From NCBI GenBank assembly GCA_036501425.1, contig DASYAI010000031.1, positions 1-41,170 of the forward strand: 41,170 nucleotides of DNA, in the 5' to 3' direction. Positions 32,076 through 40,039 of the stretch are shown here, piece after piece (the stretch's first letter is position 1; every line of letters begins with the position of its first letter). The notes under the pieces were generated by a model. The model saw only the letters and a program-made list of their open reading frames with translations. It was not told the origin of the DNA and did no database searches. The stretch comes from DATKRB01 sp036501425. Lineage in GTDB: Bacteria > Actinomycetota > Acidimicrobiia > Acidimicrobiales > RAAP-2. A program made the translations under genes and the position numbers.

Positions 32076-32528
32076 TGCGTCACTTCCCCTAGATCGTAGA
32101 CGAGCACTTTGGGGCGACCCATCGGCGGGCCGTTTGGCGTCCTACACGGCGGCCCTCGTTTTGTGTGTGGTAGCTCCCGAGCAAACTGCTCGCTTGGCTA
32201 AAAGGCAATCGCTCACTTGGCGAAGAACGGCAATGCCCGTCGGCTACCGGGTTTCGATAGCCCCACGACGCCATACCCCAGGCGCATCCGGCGGCAACGG
32301 TGCTCCGTCCGGTCGGCGGGCCGCCCGCGGCTCCGCCGACCGGACAACGCCAGGTCCGGGGCCCGATGCCCGAAACCGCCGGGCCCCGTGGTACTTTTCG
32401 GCATCGCATTCTTTGGTCGCCCGAAAACCGGTCCGACGCTCGGAACGCAGATCGGGGGGGCGACCCTACATGCAGGGCCCTACGCGTACCGCGCCGAGTC
32501 CGACCAGCCCAACCGCTCGAGCTCGCCG
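32076..32528. other. 453-bp divergent intergenic region with strong hairpins
   Basis: No convincing gene. It has an unusually AT-richer patch around 32155-32215, with CGAGCA-AAC-TGCTCG, a perfect inverted repeat (32179-32193), and further on a long hairpin (32307-32345). An in-frame extension of the downstream gene to 32217 exists but looks non-coding. I could not match it to tmRNA, RNase P RNA or a known riboswitch. Confidence 0.5.
32307..32345. promoter_or_regulatory. Long GC-rich hairpin in the divergent intergenic region
   Basis: GTCCGGTCGGCGG (32307-32319) pairs perfectly with CCGCCGACCGGAC (32333-32345). The 13-nt interior GCCGC-CC-GCGGC-T extends it by five more pairs, leaving one bulged base. 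There is no following T-run, so a classic intrinsic terminator is unlikely; leader structure or a protein site is possible. Confidence 0.6.
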
Positions 32529-33287
32529 ATGACGCACGACGCGGTTGGCACGGTCGACGCTCCAGCGGGCCGCGGCCCACGGCTCTGGCGCCGGGCCCGG
32601 CCGTTGCAGCCACTCGAGATCACGCCCCATGCCGACGGGAAGGGCAACATCCTCCGCATGCCCGCGCCGCGAGCGGCCCTGTGGCACGCCGTGCCGGTGG
32701 TGGTGGAGGGCGTGGCCGCCCCCTTGGCGCTGTTCTACCTCGTGCTGGTGCTGGCGGGCTTCCGGGGCGCCCTGATCGCCGCGCTCGGATGGTCCTTCCT
32801 GGCGCTGGGCCGCCGGATCCTGCGCCGCGAGCGGATCTCGACGTTGCTGCTCCTCGGGACGGTGCTGATCACCCTGCGCACGGCGATCGCGTTCATCACC
32901 GGAAGCTCGTTCTTGTACTTCGCGCAGCCCACCGTCGGCACCATCGCCATCGCACTGGTCCTGTTCGGGTCGGCCATCATCGGCCGACCGTTCACCCAAC
33001 GCTTCGCCCACGACTTCTGCCCCATGGACCCGGCGATGATGCAACGCCCCCCGGTCCGTCGGTTCTTCATCCGGATCTCGGTGCTGTGGGCCACCGTGCT
33101 GATGCTGAACGCCGGCCTGGTGTTCTGGCTGCTGGCCGTGTCGTCGCTCCGCGCCTTCGTGCTCGAGCGGTCGGCGGTGACCTACGGCCTGACCGCGACC
33201 GCCATCTTCTTCTCCATCACCCGGTTCGTGGCCATGATGCGCCACGACGACGTCAGGGTCGAGTGGGGCGCTGCCCAGGCGGCCTGA
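32529..33287 (+). CDS. VC0807-like integral membrane protein
   Basis: A 252-aa membrane protein. A hydrophilic N-terminus of about 60 residues precedes segments at APLALFYLVLVLAGFRGALI, ALGWSFLALGRRIL, STLLLLGTVLITLRTAIAFI, VGTIAIALVLFGSAIIG, SVLWATVLMLNAGLVFWLL and a last TYGLTATAIFFSITRF. It resembles VC0807-family/septation-like proteins, which have no established function. I start at the ATG at 32529; no clear ribosome-binding site is visible, and the frame is open upstream, so the start is uncertain. Stand-alone, divergent from the flippase-like gene and convergent with the propeller gene. Confidence 0.72.
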   Translation: MTHDAVGTVDAPAGRGPRLWRRARPLQPLEITPHADGKGNILRMPAPRAALWHAVPVVVEGVAAPLALFYLVLVLAGFRGALIAALGWSFLALGRRILRRERISTLLLLGTVLITLRTAIAFITGSSFLYFAQPTVGTIAIALVLFGSAIIGRPFTQRFAHDFCPMDPAMMQRPPVRRFFIRISVLWATVLMLNAGLVFWLLAVSSLRAFVLERSAVTYGLTATAIFFSITRFVAMMRHDDVRVEWGAAQAA

Positions 33288-33340
33288 CGCACCGGTGACC
33301 CCCACGCCCACCGCGGCATCCACCCTGTCACCAGCGGTCG

Positions 33341-33386
33341 TTCGGCACCGAACGCCCCCGGGGTTTCGGCACCGAACGCCCCCGGG
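33341..33386. repeat. 2 x 22-bp direct repeat between convergent genes
   Basis: TTCGGCACCGAACGCCCCCGGG occurs at 33341-33362 and 33365-33386 (period 24). Each copy contains the small inverted repeat TTCGG-CA-CCGAA, so a transcript could fold; it may help end transcription from both sides. Confidence 0.75.
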
Positions 33387-33418
33387 CCTCCGGCACCGGG
33401 GCGAGAGCCGGGCCACGC

Positions 33419-34699
33419 TCAGCGCGGCAACCCGACCCTCACCAGCTCGCCGCTGAGGCCCCCGGGTCCACCGGTGGCCGACAGGACGCCGTAGTTGGAC
33501 ACGTAGGCGGTGCCCTCCGAGGCGATGACCAAGCCGGTCGGGAACTCGAGGCCGGTCGACGCCACGATGCTCTGGGTCCCGTGCGGGCCGACCTGGATCA
33601 GCGCACCGTGCGTCGGGAGCCCGCCACCGCTGAGCGCAGGATCGGCGATCCCCGCCGTGTCGATCTCGAGCACGTAGAGGTGCCCGGACGGGTCGAAGGC
33701 GAGGTCACCGATCGCCGTGAACCCGGTCGCCACCACCGTCGGGCTCTGCCCGGGCACGACCCGGTACACGCTCGAGGTGCCCGGGTCGAACGGCTCCCCA
33801 CCCAGCTCGCCCACGTAGAGAGCGCCGTCGGGTCCGACGGCCACCGCGTCGGGGACCGGCTGGGCCTCGACGGGGACCGGGGTGGTCTGGGTCGGGCCGA
33901 GCGTCCCCGGTGGCGCCACCTCGGAGATGGTCGGGAAGACGGCCAGCACCGAAATGTGGCCGCTCGGGGAGACGAAGAGCAGGTCGTTCGCCGCGGCGTC
34001 GGCCACCGCGTAACCGCCCCGGTAGGGGACGAAGGAGTACGGGTCGCTGTCGATCGCCGCTTCGGCACCCAGGGTCACCGCCGTCCCGGCGCCGTGGTCG
34101 GGATTGGCGACCCCTTCGAAGAGGCCGAAGTTCGCCTCCACGCCTCCGCTGTCGTGCCAACCGAACGACCGGAGCTCGCCGAGGTCCGAGCCGGCCGGTC
34201 CGTACGTCTCGGCCCCGGTCGTGGGATCGACATCGGTGTCCTGGAAGAGCACCTGCAGGGTTCCCGCCACCTCGCGAGCCTCGACCGGACCGGTCGCCTC
34301 GGGGCCCGGGCCACCACTCGACACGGACGGCAGCCCGCCCAGCAGCGGGGTGACCCGGCCCTGGGGGGTCACCCGGTCGATCGCGCCGGACTCGTCCAGG
34401 CAGGACGGCTCGGCTCCGTCGGTGCAGCTGGCCGGGGCCGCCCCGTCGCCCGACAGGGCCACGATGACATCGCCGGCGGGGTCGAGAGTGAGCTTCTTGG
34501 GCTGGTCGAGACCGGTGGCGACCACCTGGATCGTGCCCGGCACCGGCGCCGGACCCCCGTGGACGAACCGGTGCCGGCCGAACATGCCGGGGTCGCCGTG
34601 ACCGGCCGCCCCGGCCGGCGCGGCGACCAAGCCGACGCCGACCAGCGTCGCCATTCCCAGTACCAGCCGGCTCCCCCGGCGAACGCCCGATCGTCGCAT
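33419..34699 (-). CDS. Secreted ScyD/ScyE-like (NHL/beta-propeller) protein
   Basis: A 426-aa exported protein. The signal peptide is about residues 1-32 (MRRSGVRRGSRLVLGMATLV, then APAGAAG). Repeated propeller-like blades follow: VVATGLDQPKKLTLDPAGDV, AVAVGPDGALYVGELGGEPF, AIGDLAFDPSGHLYVLEID and EFPTGLVIASEGTAYVSNYG. The whole matches the ScyD/ScyE-type secreted proteins that are widespread in bacteria; outside scytonemin gene clusters their role is unknown. The ATG at 34699 has GAGGAGG upstream; a much longer frame continues upstream but runs through the neighbouring gene. Divergent from a MarR regulator, with a 14-bp inverted repeat between. Confidence 0.88.
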   Translation of the reverse strand: MRRSGVRRGSRLVLGMATLVGVGLVAAPAGAAGHGDPGMFGRHRFVHGGPAPVPGTIQVVATGLDQPKKLTLDPAGDVIVALSGDGAAPASCTDGAEPSCLDESGAIDRVTPQGRVTPLLGGLPSVSSGGPGPEATGPVEAREVAGTLQVLFQDTDVDPTTGAETYGPAGSDLGELRSFGWHDSGGVEANFGLFEGVANPDHGAGTAVTLGAEAAIDSDPYSFVPYRGGYAVADAAANDLLFVSPSGHISVLAVFPTISEVAPPGTLGPTQTTPVPVEAQPVPDAVAVGPDGALYVGELGGEPFDPGTSSVYRVVPGQSPTVVATGFTAIGDLAFDPSGHLYVLEIDTAGIADPALSGGGLPTHGALIQVGPHGTQSIVASTGLEFPTGLVIASEGTAYVSNYGVLSATGGPGGLSGELVRVGLPR

Positions 34700-34714
34700 T
34701 TCGGCCTCCTCGCA

Positions 34715-34733
34715 CGACGGCGCTGTTCCGTCG
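34715..34733. promoter_or_regulatory. Inverted repeat CGACGG-N7-CCGTCG upstream of the propeller gene
   Basis: A perfect 6-7-6 inverted repeat 16 bp before the ATG at 34699. It lies in the expected 5' leader of that gene. Role unknown. Confidence 0.3.
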
Positions 34734-34748
34734 CCGGCACGGTAACAA

Positions 34749-34762
34749 TCGCCGTTCGGCGA
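34749..34762. promoter_or_regulatory. Candidate MarR operator between propeller gene and MarR gene
   Basis: TCGCCG-TT-CGGCGA is a perfect 6-2-6 inverted repeat with the same arm and spacer lengths as the operator at 2657-2670. A minus-strand -10-like TACCGT (34738-34743) lies beside it. Confidence 0.4.
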
Positions 34763-34850
34763 ATCAGGCGTGCTACCCACCCCCCGGTCCCGGGTGGGAC
34801 CACCCGGTGCCGCGCGGTCCGCTGCGCGCCGCGTCGGCCAAAATCGGGGG

Positions 34851-35363
34851 GTGGGGAGAGCGACCGGAGGGCGAGACCATGAGCGCCCGGACGACACCGT
34901 TGACCCCGTGGGGGTCATCGAGCTCGAGCTGATGAAGCTGGTCCGGCACCTCGAGACCTTCGGCCGGCGCAGCTCGCTGTACCGCCGAGTGGACCGGGCG
35001 GGATACCTCGCCCTGCGGACGCTGGATGCCGGAGGCCCGATCAGCGTAAACGCGCTGGCGCACGAGCTGCGGCTCGACGCCTCGACCGTCACCCGGCAGG
35101 TCACCGCGCTCGAGCGGGCCGGCTTCGTCCGGCGCCGGTCCGACCCGACCGACCGCCGATCGGGGACGATCGTGCTGAGCGCCGAGGGGCGCCGGACCAT
35201 GCGCGGGGTCGAGGAGGAGCGGCGACGGGTGATCGAGGAGCTGCTCGAGGGATGGAAGGAGGGCGAGGTGGCCGATCTTGGGCGGATGGTCGCCAAGCTC
35301 AACCGCTCGCTGTTCGCCAGCGTGGCCGACCGGTCGCCGCGGCGCGGCGCCCCGGCCGGTTGA
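34851..35363 (+). CDS. MarR-family transcriptional regulator (third copy)
   Basis: A 170-aa winged-helix regulator: ELMKLVRHLETFGRRSSLYR (N-terminal dimer helices), ISVNALAHELRLDASTVTRQ (HTH), VTALERAGFVRRRSDPTDRR then SGTIVLSAEGRR (wing with D-P-T-D-R-R signature). The start is taken at the GTG at 34851; CAAAAT ends 6 nt upstream and there is no ribosome-binding site, again as for a leaderless message. Other in-frame starts lie at 34770 or farther downstream. Divergent from the secreted propeller protein, which it may regulate. Inducer unknown. Confidence 0.85.
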   Translation: MGRATGGRDHERPDDTVDPVGVIELELMKLVRHLETFGRRSSLYRRVDRAGYLALRTLDAGGPISVNALAHELRLDASTVTRQVTALERAGFVRRRSDPTDRRSGTIVLSAEGRRTMRGVEEERRRVIEELLEGWKEGEVADLGRMVAKLNRSLFASVADRSPRRGAPAG

Positions 35364-35504
35364 CCGGGCCGGGGGCGGGGTAGAGCGTCGTCGCGGTCCC
35401 CGCGGGCGGGCGCGGCGCCGCGTCGGACCGAGGGCCGATCGGTTGGTCCGCCGCTCGCCGACCGATCGGCATGTGCCCGATCAGCCCGGCGACCGGTAAC
35501 CTCG

Positions 35505-35517
35505 CTGTACCATACAG
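35505..35517. promoter_or_regulatory. Inverted repeat CTGTA-CCA-TACAG upstream of the fatty-acid modification genes
   Basis: A perfect 5-3-5 inverted repeat about 37 bp before the ATG at 35554, in an AT-richer patch with -10-like hexamers (TACCAT, GATAAC). Candidate operator; the regulator is not identified. Confidence 0.4.
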
Positions 35518-35553
35518 ATAACTTCCGTCGGTCCCAGGGAGGTGCATTCGGCC

Positions 35554-36921
35554 ATGCGACCCGCCACGCGCATCGCGACACCGGGCGAGCACGGCCTCGC
35601 CCCCCCGACCCTCCACCCGACCAGCGGAACCGGCGAGCCCGACAAGTCGGGCGCCCCGTCGAGCGTCGCCCGGCTCCTGGCGCCGCTGCTGGAAGTCGCG
35701 GTGGGCGGTGAGCTGCCGGTCCGCTTCGAGTTCTGGGACCGCAGCACCCTGGGCCCGCGCAGCGCCCCGGAAGTGGTCGGCGTGCACTCGCCCGACGCCA
35801 TCCGGCGCCTGCTGTGGGCACCGCTCGAGCTGGGCCTGGCCCGGGCCTTCGTGGCCGGCGACGTCACCGTGCAGGGCGACCTGGTCGAGGTGCTGGGCGC
35901 CGTGCGCGCCGCGTCGCATCGCACCCGCGGGCTGGACCCCCGGCTGGTCCTCGGGGTGCTCCGAGCGGCGCGGGCCGTCGGGGCCGTCGGCCTCCCGCTT
36001 CCCCCACCCCCCGAGGAGGCGGCGCCGCGTGGGTTGCGGCACTCGCGCCACCGCGACGCGGTGGCGGTCAGGCACCACTACGACATCAGCAACGCCTTCT
36101 ATCAACTGGTGCTCGGCCCGAGCCTCACCTATTCGTGCGCCCGGTTCACGGACGACTCGATGGGCCTCGACGCCGCCCAGCAGGCGAAGCACGACCTGAT
36201 CTGCCGCAAGCTGGGCCTCGACGAGCGCCCGGGCATGCGGCTCCTCGACGTGGGCTGCGGATGGGGCTCGATGGCCCTCCACGCGGCCACGTCCTACGGG
36301 GCCCAGGTCGTCGGTATCACCCTGAGCGACGCCCAGGTGCAGCTGGCCCGCGAGCGGGTGGCCCGAGCCGGGGTCCAGGGCCAGGTCGAGATCCGGCGAC
36401 AGGACTACCGGGAGCTGACCGGCGAGCAGTTCGACGCGATCTCGTCCATCGGGATGTTCGAGCACGTCGGCAAGTCGAAGATAGCCACCTACTTCCAATC
36501 CCTCCACCAGCTGCTGACCCCGACCGGGCGTCTGCTCAACCACGCCATCTCGAGCGTCGGGGGATCGCGTCTGGCCAGCCGGACCTTCGTCGGGAGGTAC
36601 GTCTTCCCCGACGGGGAGCTGATCGACGTCGGTGAGGTCGCACTGGCCATGGAGCAGGCCGGCTTCGAGGTCCGCGACGTCGAGTCGCTCCGCGAGCACT
36701 ACGCCAGGACCCTGCGGGCCTGGGTGGCCAACCTCGAGTCCCACTGGGACGACGCGGTGGACGAGGTGGGGATCCGGCGGTCCCGGGCGTGGTTGCTCTA
36801 CATGGCCGCCTCGGCCATCGGCTTCGCCGAGGGTGACATCGCCGTCCACCAGGTGCTCGGGGTGCGACCCGGTGCCGACGGGCAGAGTGGCATGCCACCG
36901 ACCCGGCGGGGGTGGGAGTGA
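35554..36921 (+). CDS. Cyclopropane-fatty-acyl-phospholipid synthase (SAM-dependent)
   Basis: A 455-aa CFA/MMA-synthase-like methyltransferase. It adds a methylene or methyl group from SAM to a double bond of a phospholipid acyl chain. Seen: an N-terminal lipid-binding region (about 35-165), HHYDISNAFYQLVLGPSLTY (the family's substrate-side motif), SAM loop MRLLDVGCGWGSMALHAA, VVGITLSDAQVQLA, DQ/DY region RRQDYRELTGEQFD, ISSIGMFEHVGKSK, and YVFPDGELIDVGEV. The ATG at 35554 has GGGAGG about 11 nt upstream. The diiron ferritin-like gene follows 96 bp later, so lipid-tail desaturation or oxidation followed by methylation is a reasonable reading. Confidence 0.92.
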   Translation: MRPATRIATPGEHGLAPPTLHPTSGTGEPDKSGAPSSVARLLAPLLEVAVGGELPVRFEFWDRSTLGPRSAPEVVGVHSPDAIRRLLWAPLELGLARAFVAGDVTVQGDLVEVLGAVRAASHRTRGLDPRLVLGVLRAARAVGAVGLPLPPPPEEAAPRGLRHSRHRDAVAVRHHYDISNAFYQLVLGPSLTYSCARFTDDSMGLDAAQQAKHDLICRKLGLDERPGMRLLDVGCGWGSMALHAATSYGAQVVGITLSDAQVQLARERVARAGVQGQVEIRRQDYRELTGEQFDAISSIGMFEHVGKSKIATYFQSLHQLLTPTGRLLNHAISSVGGSRLASRTFVGRYVFPDGELIDVGEVALAMEQAGFEVRDVESLREHYARTLRAWVANLESHWDDAVDEVGIRRSRAWLLYMAASAIGFAEGDIAVHQVLGVRPGADGQSGMPPTRRGWE

Positions 36922-37017
36922 CCGCCGCCATCGCCGGGTCCCGGCGTCACCAGCGTCCGACGTCGGGGCGCCCGGCCCGGTCCTGAGCGCGGGCCGGGCG
37001 CCCACCGGAGGGATCGA

Positions 37018-37935
37018 GTGCGACTCGGCACCGACGAGCACAAGGAGCGTTTCTGCCGGGACTTCCTCCTCACCCACGCACCGTACGACGCGGGCTCCAT
37101 CGACTGGCCCGAGATCACCAAAGCCGAACACCGGCTGCTGGTCGGCCTTCCCATCTGGGACGAGGCCGTCAACACGGAGTACGAGACGGCGGTGCTGGTG
37201 CGAGCCATGGCAGACCACGAGCCCGACCCCGTCATGGCGGAGGCCATCGCGCTGCAGGCGTTCGAAGAGGAGCGGCATTCGGAACTCGTCAGCGCCCTGA
37301 CCGCCCACTACGGCATCACCGTCCGGCGACGGCCGGCGCCCGACGTCTCGGACCCGGACTGGGCATTCCGCAAATCCGGCTGGGGCGAGAGTATCGACTC
37401 GTTCTTCGCGTTCGGGGTGTTCGGCCTCGCCCGGGACCTCCGCATCGTGCCCGACGGGCTGCTCGCCGTCTTCGATCTGGTGATGAGCGAGGAGGCCAGG
37501 CACATCTTCTTCTTCGAGAACTGGCGCCACTACCAACGCCGATCGCGTCCACCGGCCCGGGTCCCGGTGGACGGTGGCCGCGACGCGCTGGCCGCCCTGC
37601 TCGTGGTGCTGGCTCGGTTGCGGCTGGCGGTCTCCAGCGCCCGGGGGACATCCACCGACGACCAGAATTTCATCTTCTCGATCGCCCCGAGCCTGGGCTC
37701 GCTCAGCCCGAGGGTCTTCGCCCGGATGTGCCTGCGGGAGAACGATCGGCGCTTCGCGCCCTTCGACCCGACACTGCCCCGCCCCCAGGTGATCCCGTCC
37801 CTCGTCCGTCGCGGCCTACGGCTCCTGCCCGGTCGTCCCCTGGCGCCCCTCGCCCGAGTCGTCGCGCCCTCGCCCGAGTCGGCGCTCCCTCGACCGCCGC
37901 TCCTCGACGCGCCGTCGTCCGACGCGCCGTCGTAG
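37018..37935 (+). CDS. Ferritin-like diiron protein, possible fatty-acyl oxidase/desaturase
   Basis: A 305-aa ferritin-like protein with two E-x-x-H iron motifs: QAFEEERHSELVSAL and VMSEEARHIFFFENW. Acidic helices that could supply the remaining ligands are NTEYETAVLVRAM and others. The four-helix region spans about residues 50-180. The C-terminal 110 residues are basic and Pro-rich and end in a 15-bp repeat (DAPSSDAPS). It is not a normal ferritin (too long) and not a recognised acyl-ACP desaturase; a diiron oxygenase or desaturase is inferred from the motifs and from the CFA synthase upstream. The GTG at 37018 has GGAGG about 8 nt upstream. No close family name can be given with confidence. 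Confidence 0.75.
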   Translation: MRLGTDEHKERFCRDFLLTHAPYDAGSIDWPEITKAEHRLLVGLPIWDEAVNTEYETAVLVRAMADHEPDPVMAEAIALQAFEEERHSELVSALTAHYGITVRRRPAPDVSDPDWAFRKSGWGESIDSFFAFGVFGLARDLRIVPDGLLAVFDLVMSEEARHIFFFENWRHYQRRSRPPARVPVDGGRDALAALLVVLARLRLAVSSARGTSTDDQNFIFSIAPSLGSLSPRVFARMCLRENDRRFAPFDPTLPRPQVIPSLVRRGLRLLPGRPLAPLARVVAPSPESALPRPPLLDAPSSDAPS

Positions 37936-37965
37936 CACACGCCATCGTCCGACACGCCGTCGTAG
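37906..37965 (+). repeat. 4 x 15-bp tandem repeat crossing a stop codon
   Basis: Units GACGCGCCGTCGTCC, GACGCGCCGTCGTAG, CACACGCCATCGTCC and GACACGCCGTCGTAG. The gene's TAG is the end of unit 2 and an identical TAG ends unit 4. The last two units are therefore downstream copies with two or more changes. Confidence 0.88.
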
Positions 37966-38006
37966 CCCCCCCGGGCGTTTTTGCGCGAGGGCTGGCGGGT
38001 AGGGCG

Positions 38007-39521
38007 TTGACCGAGCTGTTGGGAAGGAGCGGACCGACGAGCCAGGTCACAGAACCAGACGTCCTCGCCGACCTCGACCGCCAGGTACCCACGACCTTCT
38101 ACTGGAAGCTGACGCTGCTCGCCACGTTGGGAGGCTTCCTGTTCGGCTACGACACCTCGAACATCGGCTCCGCCCTCAACTTCATCCCGTACTCGCTTTC
38201 CGGGTTCTGGTCGGGCTACCTGGTCGCCGGCGCGTCCCTCGGAGCCGCGGTCGGCGCGCTGGCGGCGGGAACGCTCACCGATCGCCTCGGGCGCAAGGCT
38301 CTGCTCATCGTGGACGCGGCGATCTACGCCCTCGGGGCCCTGGTGTCCGCCGTGACCCCGGACGCCGCGGTCCTGCTGGTGGCCCGCACGTTCGTGGGTC
38401 TGGCCATCGGGGCCGACACGGCGATCGCGACCGCCTACATCGCCGAGTACGCGCCAAAGGGTCGTCGGGGATCGCTCTCGATGCTCCAACAGTGGATGAT
38501 CACCGTGGGGATCCTCAGCGCGTACGTGGTCGCGCTCGTCGTCCTTCGGGTCGCTCCGGGGAGCGCCGGGACGGTCGGCTGGCGGCTCATCCTCGGCCTC
38601 GGTGCGGTGCCGGCCCTCGTGGGCTTGGTATTGCGGACGACGATGCCCGAATCGCCCCGCTGGCTCATGCGGCAGGGACGCTACGACAAGGCCCGCGAGG
38701 CCCTCGCCACCTTCGGGGTGGAGGTCTCGACCGGGGCGATCGAGGCGAGCGCCCGCCAGCTGCGCCACGAGGACGAGCGCGAGGATCGTCGGCGGGCCGG
38801 TGCCTGGACGCCGGGGGTCAAGCGCGCCGTGGCGGTCGTGTGCGGGTTCTTCTTCTTCCAGCAGGTGACCGGCATCAACGTGCCCCTCTACTACGGGCCC
38901 CACCTGCTCGGCCCGATCTTCGAGGGCCACAACTCCTCCACGGTGGCGACCACGGTGGCCGGCGTCGAGGTCACCGCGATCATGACCGCGGTGAACGTGG
39001 CGGCGACGTATTTCGGGTTCCGCTACATCGACCGCATCGGGCGCCGCAGGCTGGCCATGGGCGGCTACCTCGGCATGACCGTCTTCGCCGTGGTGGCTGC
39101 GGCCGGGCTCGGCTTCCTGTCCGGCACCGCCCGGCTGATCCTGGTCATGGTCGGCCTCGACTTCTTCATCGCCTCGTTCGCGGTGGGCGTCGGGGGGACC
39201 GGTTGGCTGCTCCAGGGCGAGGTCTTCCCCACCGCGGTGAGAGGTCAAGCCGCCTCGGTCGGCGCGACGACCGACTGGTTGGCCAACTTCGCCCTCATCG
39301 AGGTCTTTCCGGTGTGGAACTCGTCGATCGGGCTCGACTGGACGCTGGTCTGCTTCGCCGCGCTGTGCGTGATGGCCATCGCCTTCGTGTACCGCTTCTT
39401 GCCCGAGACCAAGGGGCTCTCGGTCGAGCAGGTCGTGGCCGAGTTCGAGCGCGAGGCACGAGGATCCCGGGATCGGCGGGCGAGCCACCGGACCCCGACG
39501 CCGGCCGGCAGCGGAGCCTAG
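38007..39521 (+). CDS. MFS sugar porter (SP family)
   Basis: A ~500-aa, 12-segment symporter of the sugar porter family. Signatures: GGFLFGYDTSNIGSAL in helix 1, the motif GTLTDRLGRKALL, MPESPRWLMRQGRYDKAREA (PESPR), RIGRRRLAM, QQVTGINVPLYYGP (the QQxxGxN sugar motif) and RFLPETKGLSVEQVVAEF (PETKG). Start uncertain: no ATG or GTG precedes the first helix in a sensible place. I give the TTG at 38007; a TTG at 38019 is equally possible. A GGAAGGAG sequence at 38031-38038 has no start codon of this frame after it. It lies downstream of the diiron gene and may be expressed with it or alone. The sugar is unknown. Confidence 0.88.
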   Translation: MTELLGRSGPTSQVTEPDVLADLDRQVPTTFYWKLTLLATLGGFLFGYDTSNIGSALNFIPYSLSGFWSGYLVAGASLGAAVGALAAGTLTDRLGRKALLIVDAAIYALGALVSAVTPDAAVLLVARTFVGLAIGADTAIATAYIAEYAPKGRRGSLSMLQQWMITVGILSAYVVALVVLRVAPGSAGTVGWRLILGLGAVPALVGLVLRTTMPESPRWLMRQGRYDKAREALATFGVEVSTGAIEASARQLRHEDEREDRRRAGAWTPGVKRAVAVVCGFFFFQQVTGINVPLYYGPHLLGPIFEGHNSSTVATTVAGVEVTAIMTAVNVAATYFGFRYIDRIGRRRLAMGGYLGMTVFAVVAAAGLGFLSGTARLILVMVGLDFFIASFAVGVGGTGWLLQGEVFPTAVRGQAASVGATTDWLANFALIEVFPVWNSSIGLDWTLVCFAALCVMAIAFVYRFLPETKGLSVEQVVAEFEREARGSRDRRASHRTPTPAGSGA

Positions 39522-39572
39522 GGCGAGAACGTCGCGAGCCGGCGTCGGTTCGCGCGGACAGGGGGAGCATCC

Positions 39573-39818
39573 ATGGCAGGACGTTTCGACCGGGGGATCC
39601 ACGCCACCGAGGCCGACGAGGCAGACCGCCTCGAGCAAGAGGGCCCTCCGCCGAGCCGCGACCCGCGCGAGCACGACCACGATCCCGGCACGCCGGAGGC
39701 CGATGCCCTCGACCAGGAGCTGCCGGTCAGCGACGACCCGTTCGAGGTGGCCGAGCCGATCGTGCCCGACGTCGAGCGCGTCGAGCCGGTCGACCCGGAC
39801 GAGGAGTATCCCTCCTGA
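39573..39818 (+). CDS. Small acidic hypothetical protein
   Basis: An 81-aa, highly acidic protein (many Asp and Glu; pattern EADEADRLEQEGPP, DDPFEVAEPIVPDVERVEP). No transmembrane segment, no cysteine, likely disordered. A GGGGGAG site lies 5 nt before the ATG at 39573. It follows the sugar porter by 51 bp on the same strand. No family is recognised. Confidence 0.62.
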   Translation: MAGRFDRGIHATEADEADRLEQEGPPPSRDPREHDHDPGTPEADALDQELPVSDDPFEVAEPIVPDVERVEPVDPDEEYPS

Positions 39819-39844
39819 CCGACCAACCGTTCACGCCACTGCTG

Positions 39845-40036
39845 TCAGGGGGCGATGCGTCGCCCCGACACCGACGCCCGCGGCACCGGACCGATCGCGA
39901 CCACCCACTCTTCGCCGCAGTGAAAGCAGACCAGGTGGCGATGGTCGGACGGGACCGAACCTTCCGGGCAGTCGGCATGGGTGTACTCGTCGGGCCAGCC
40001 GGCATCGCAGCTCGGACAGCGGAATTCGGGTTCCAT
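39845..40036 (-). CDS. Small zinc-ribbon protein
   Basis: A 63-aa protein with two C-x2-C knuckles (FRCPSCDAGW and LVCFHCGEEW) that should bind one zinc. An extra Cys and His (HADCPEG, DHRH) lie between. The ATG at 40036 follows a GAGGAGGG site located in the end of the upstream STAS gene, so the two are coupled. Function unknown; nucleic-acid or protein binding is common for such ribbons. Confidence 0.78.
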   Translation of the reverse strand: MEPEFRCPSCDAGWPDEYTHADCPEGSVPSDHRHLVCFHCGEEWVVAIGPVPRASVSGRRIAP

Positions 40037-40039
40037 CGT

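Noticed and set aside
32076..32528. tmRNA, RNase P RNA or riboswitch in the long intergenic region
   Set aside because: None of the conserved sequence elements of these RNAs are visible; only generic hairpins are seen.
34770..34850. Longer start for the third MarR gene (27 extra residues)
   Set aside because: The added residues are Arg/Ala/Pro-rich without helix character and lie upstream of a plausible -10 box.
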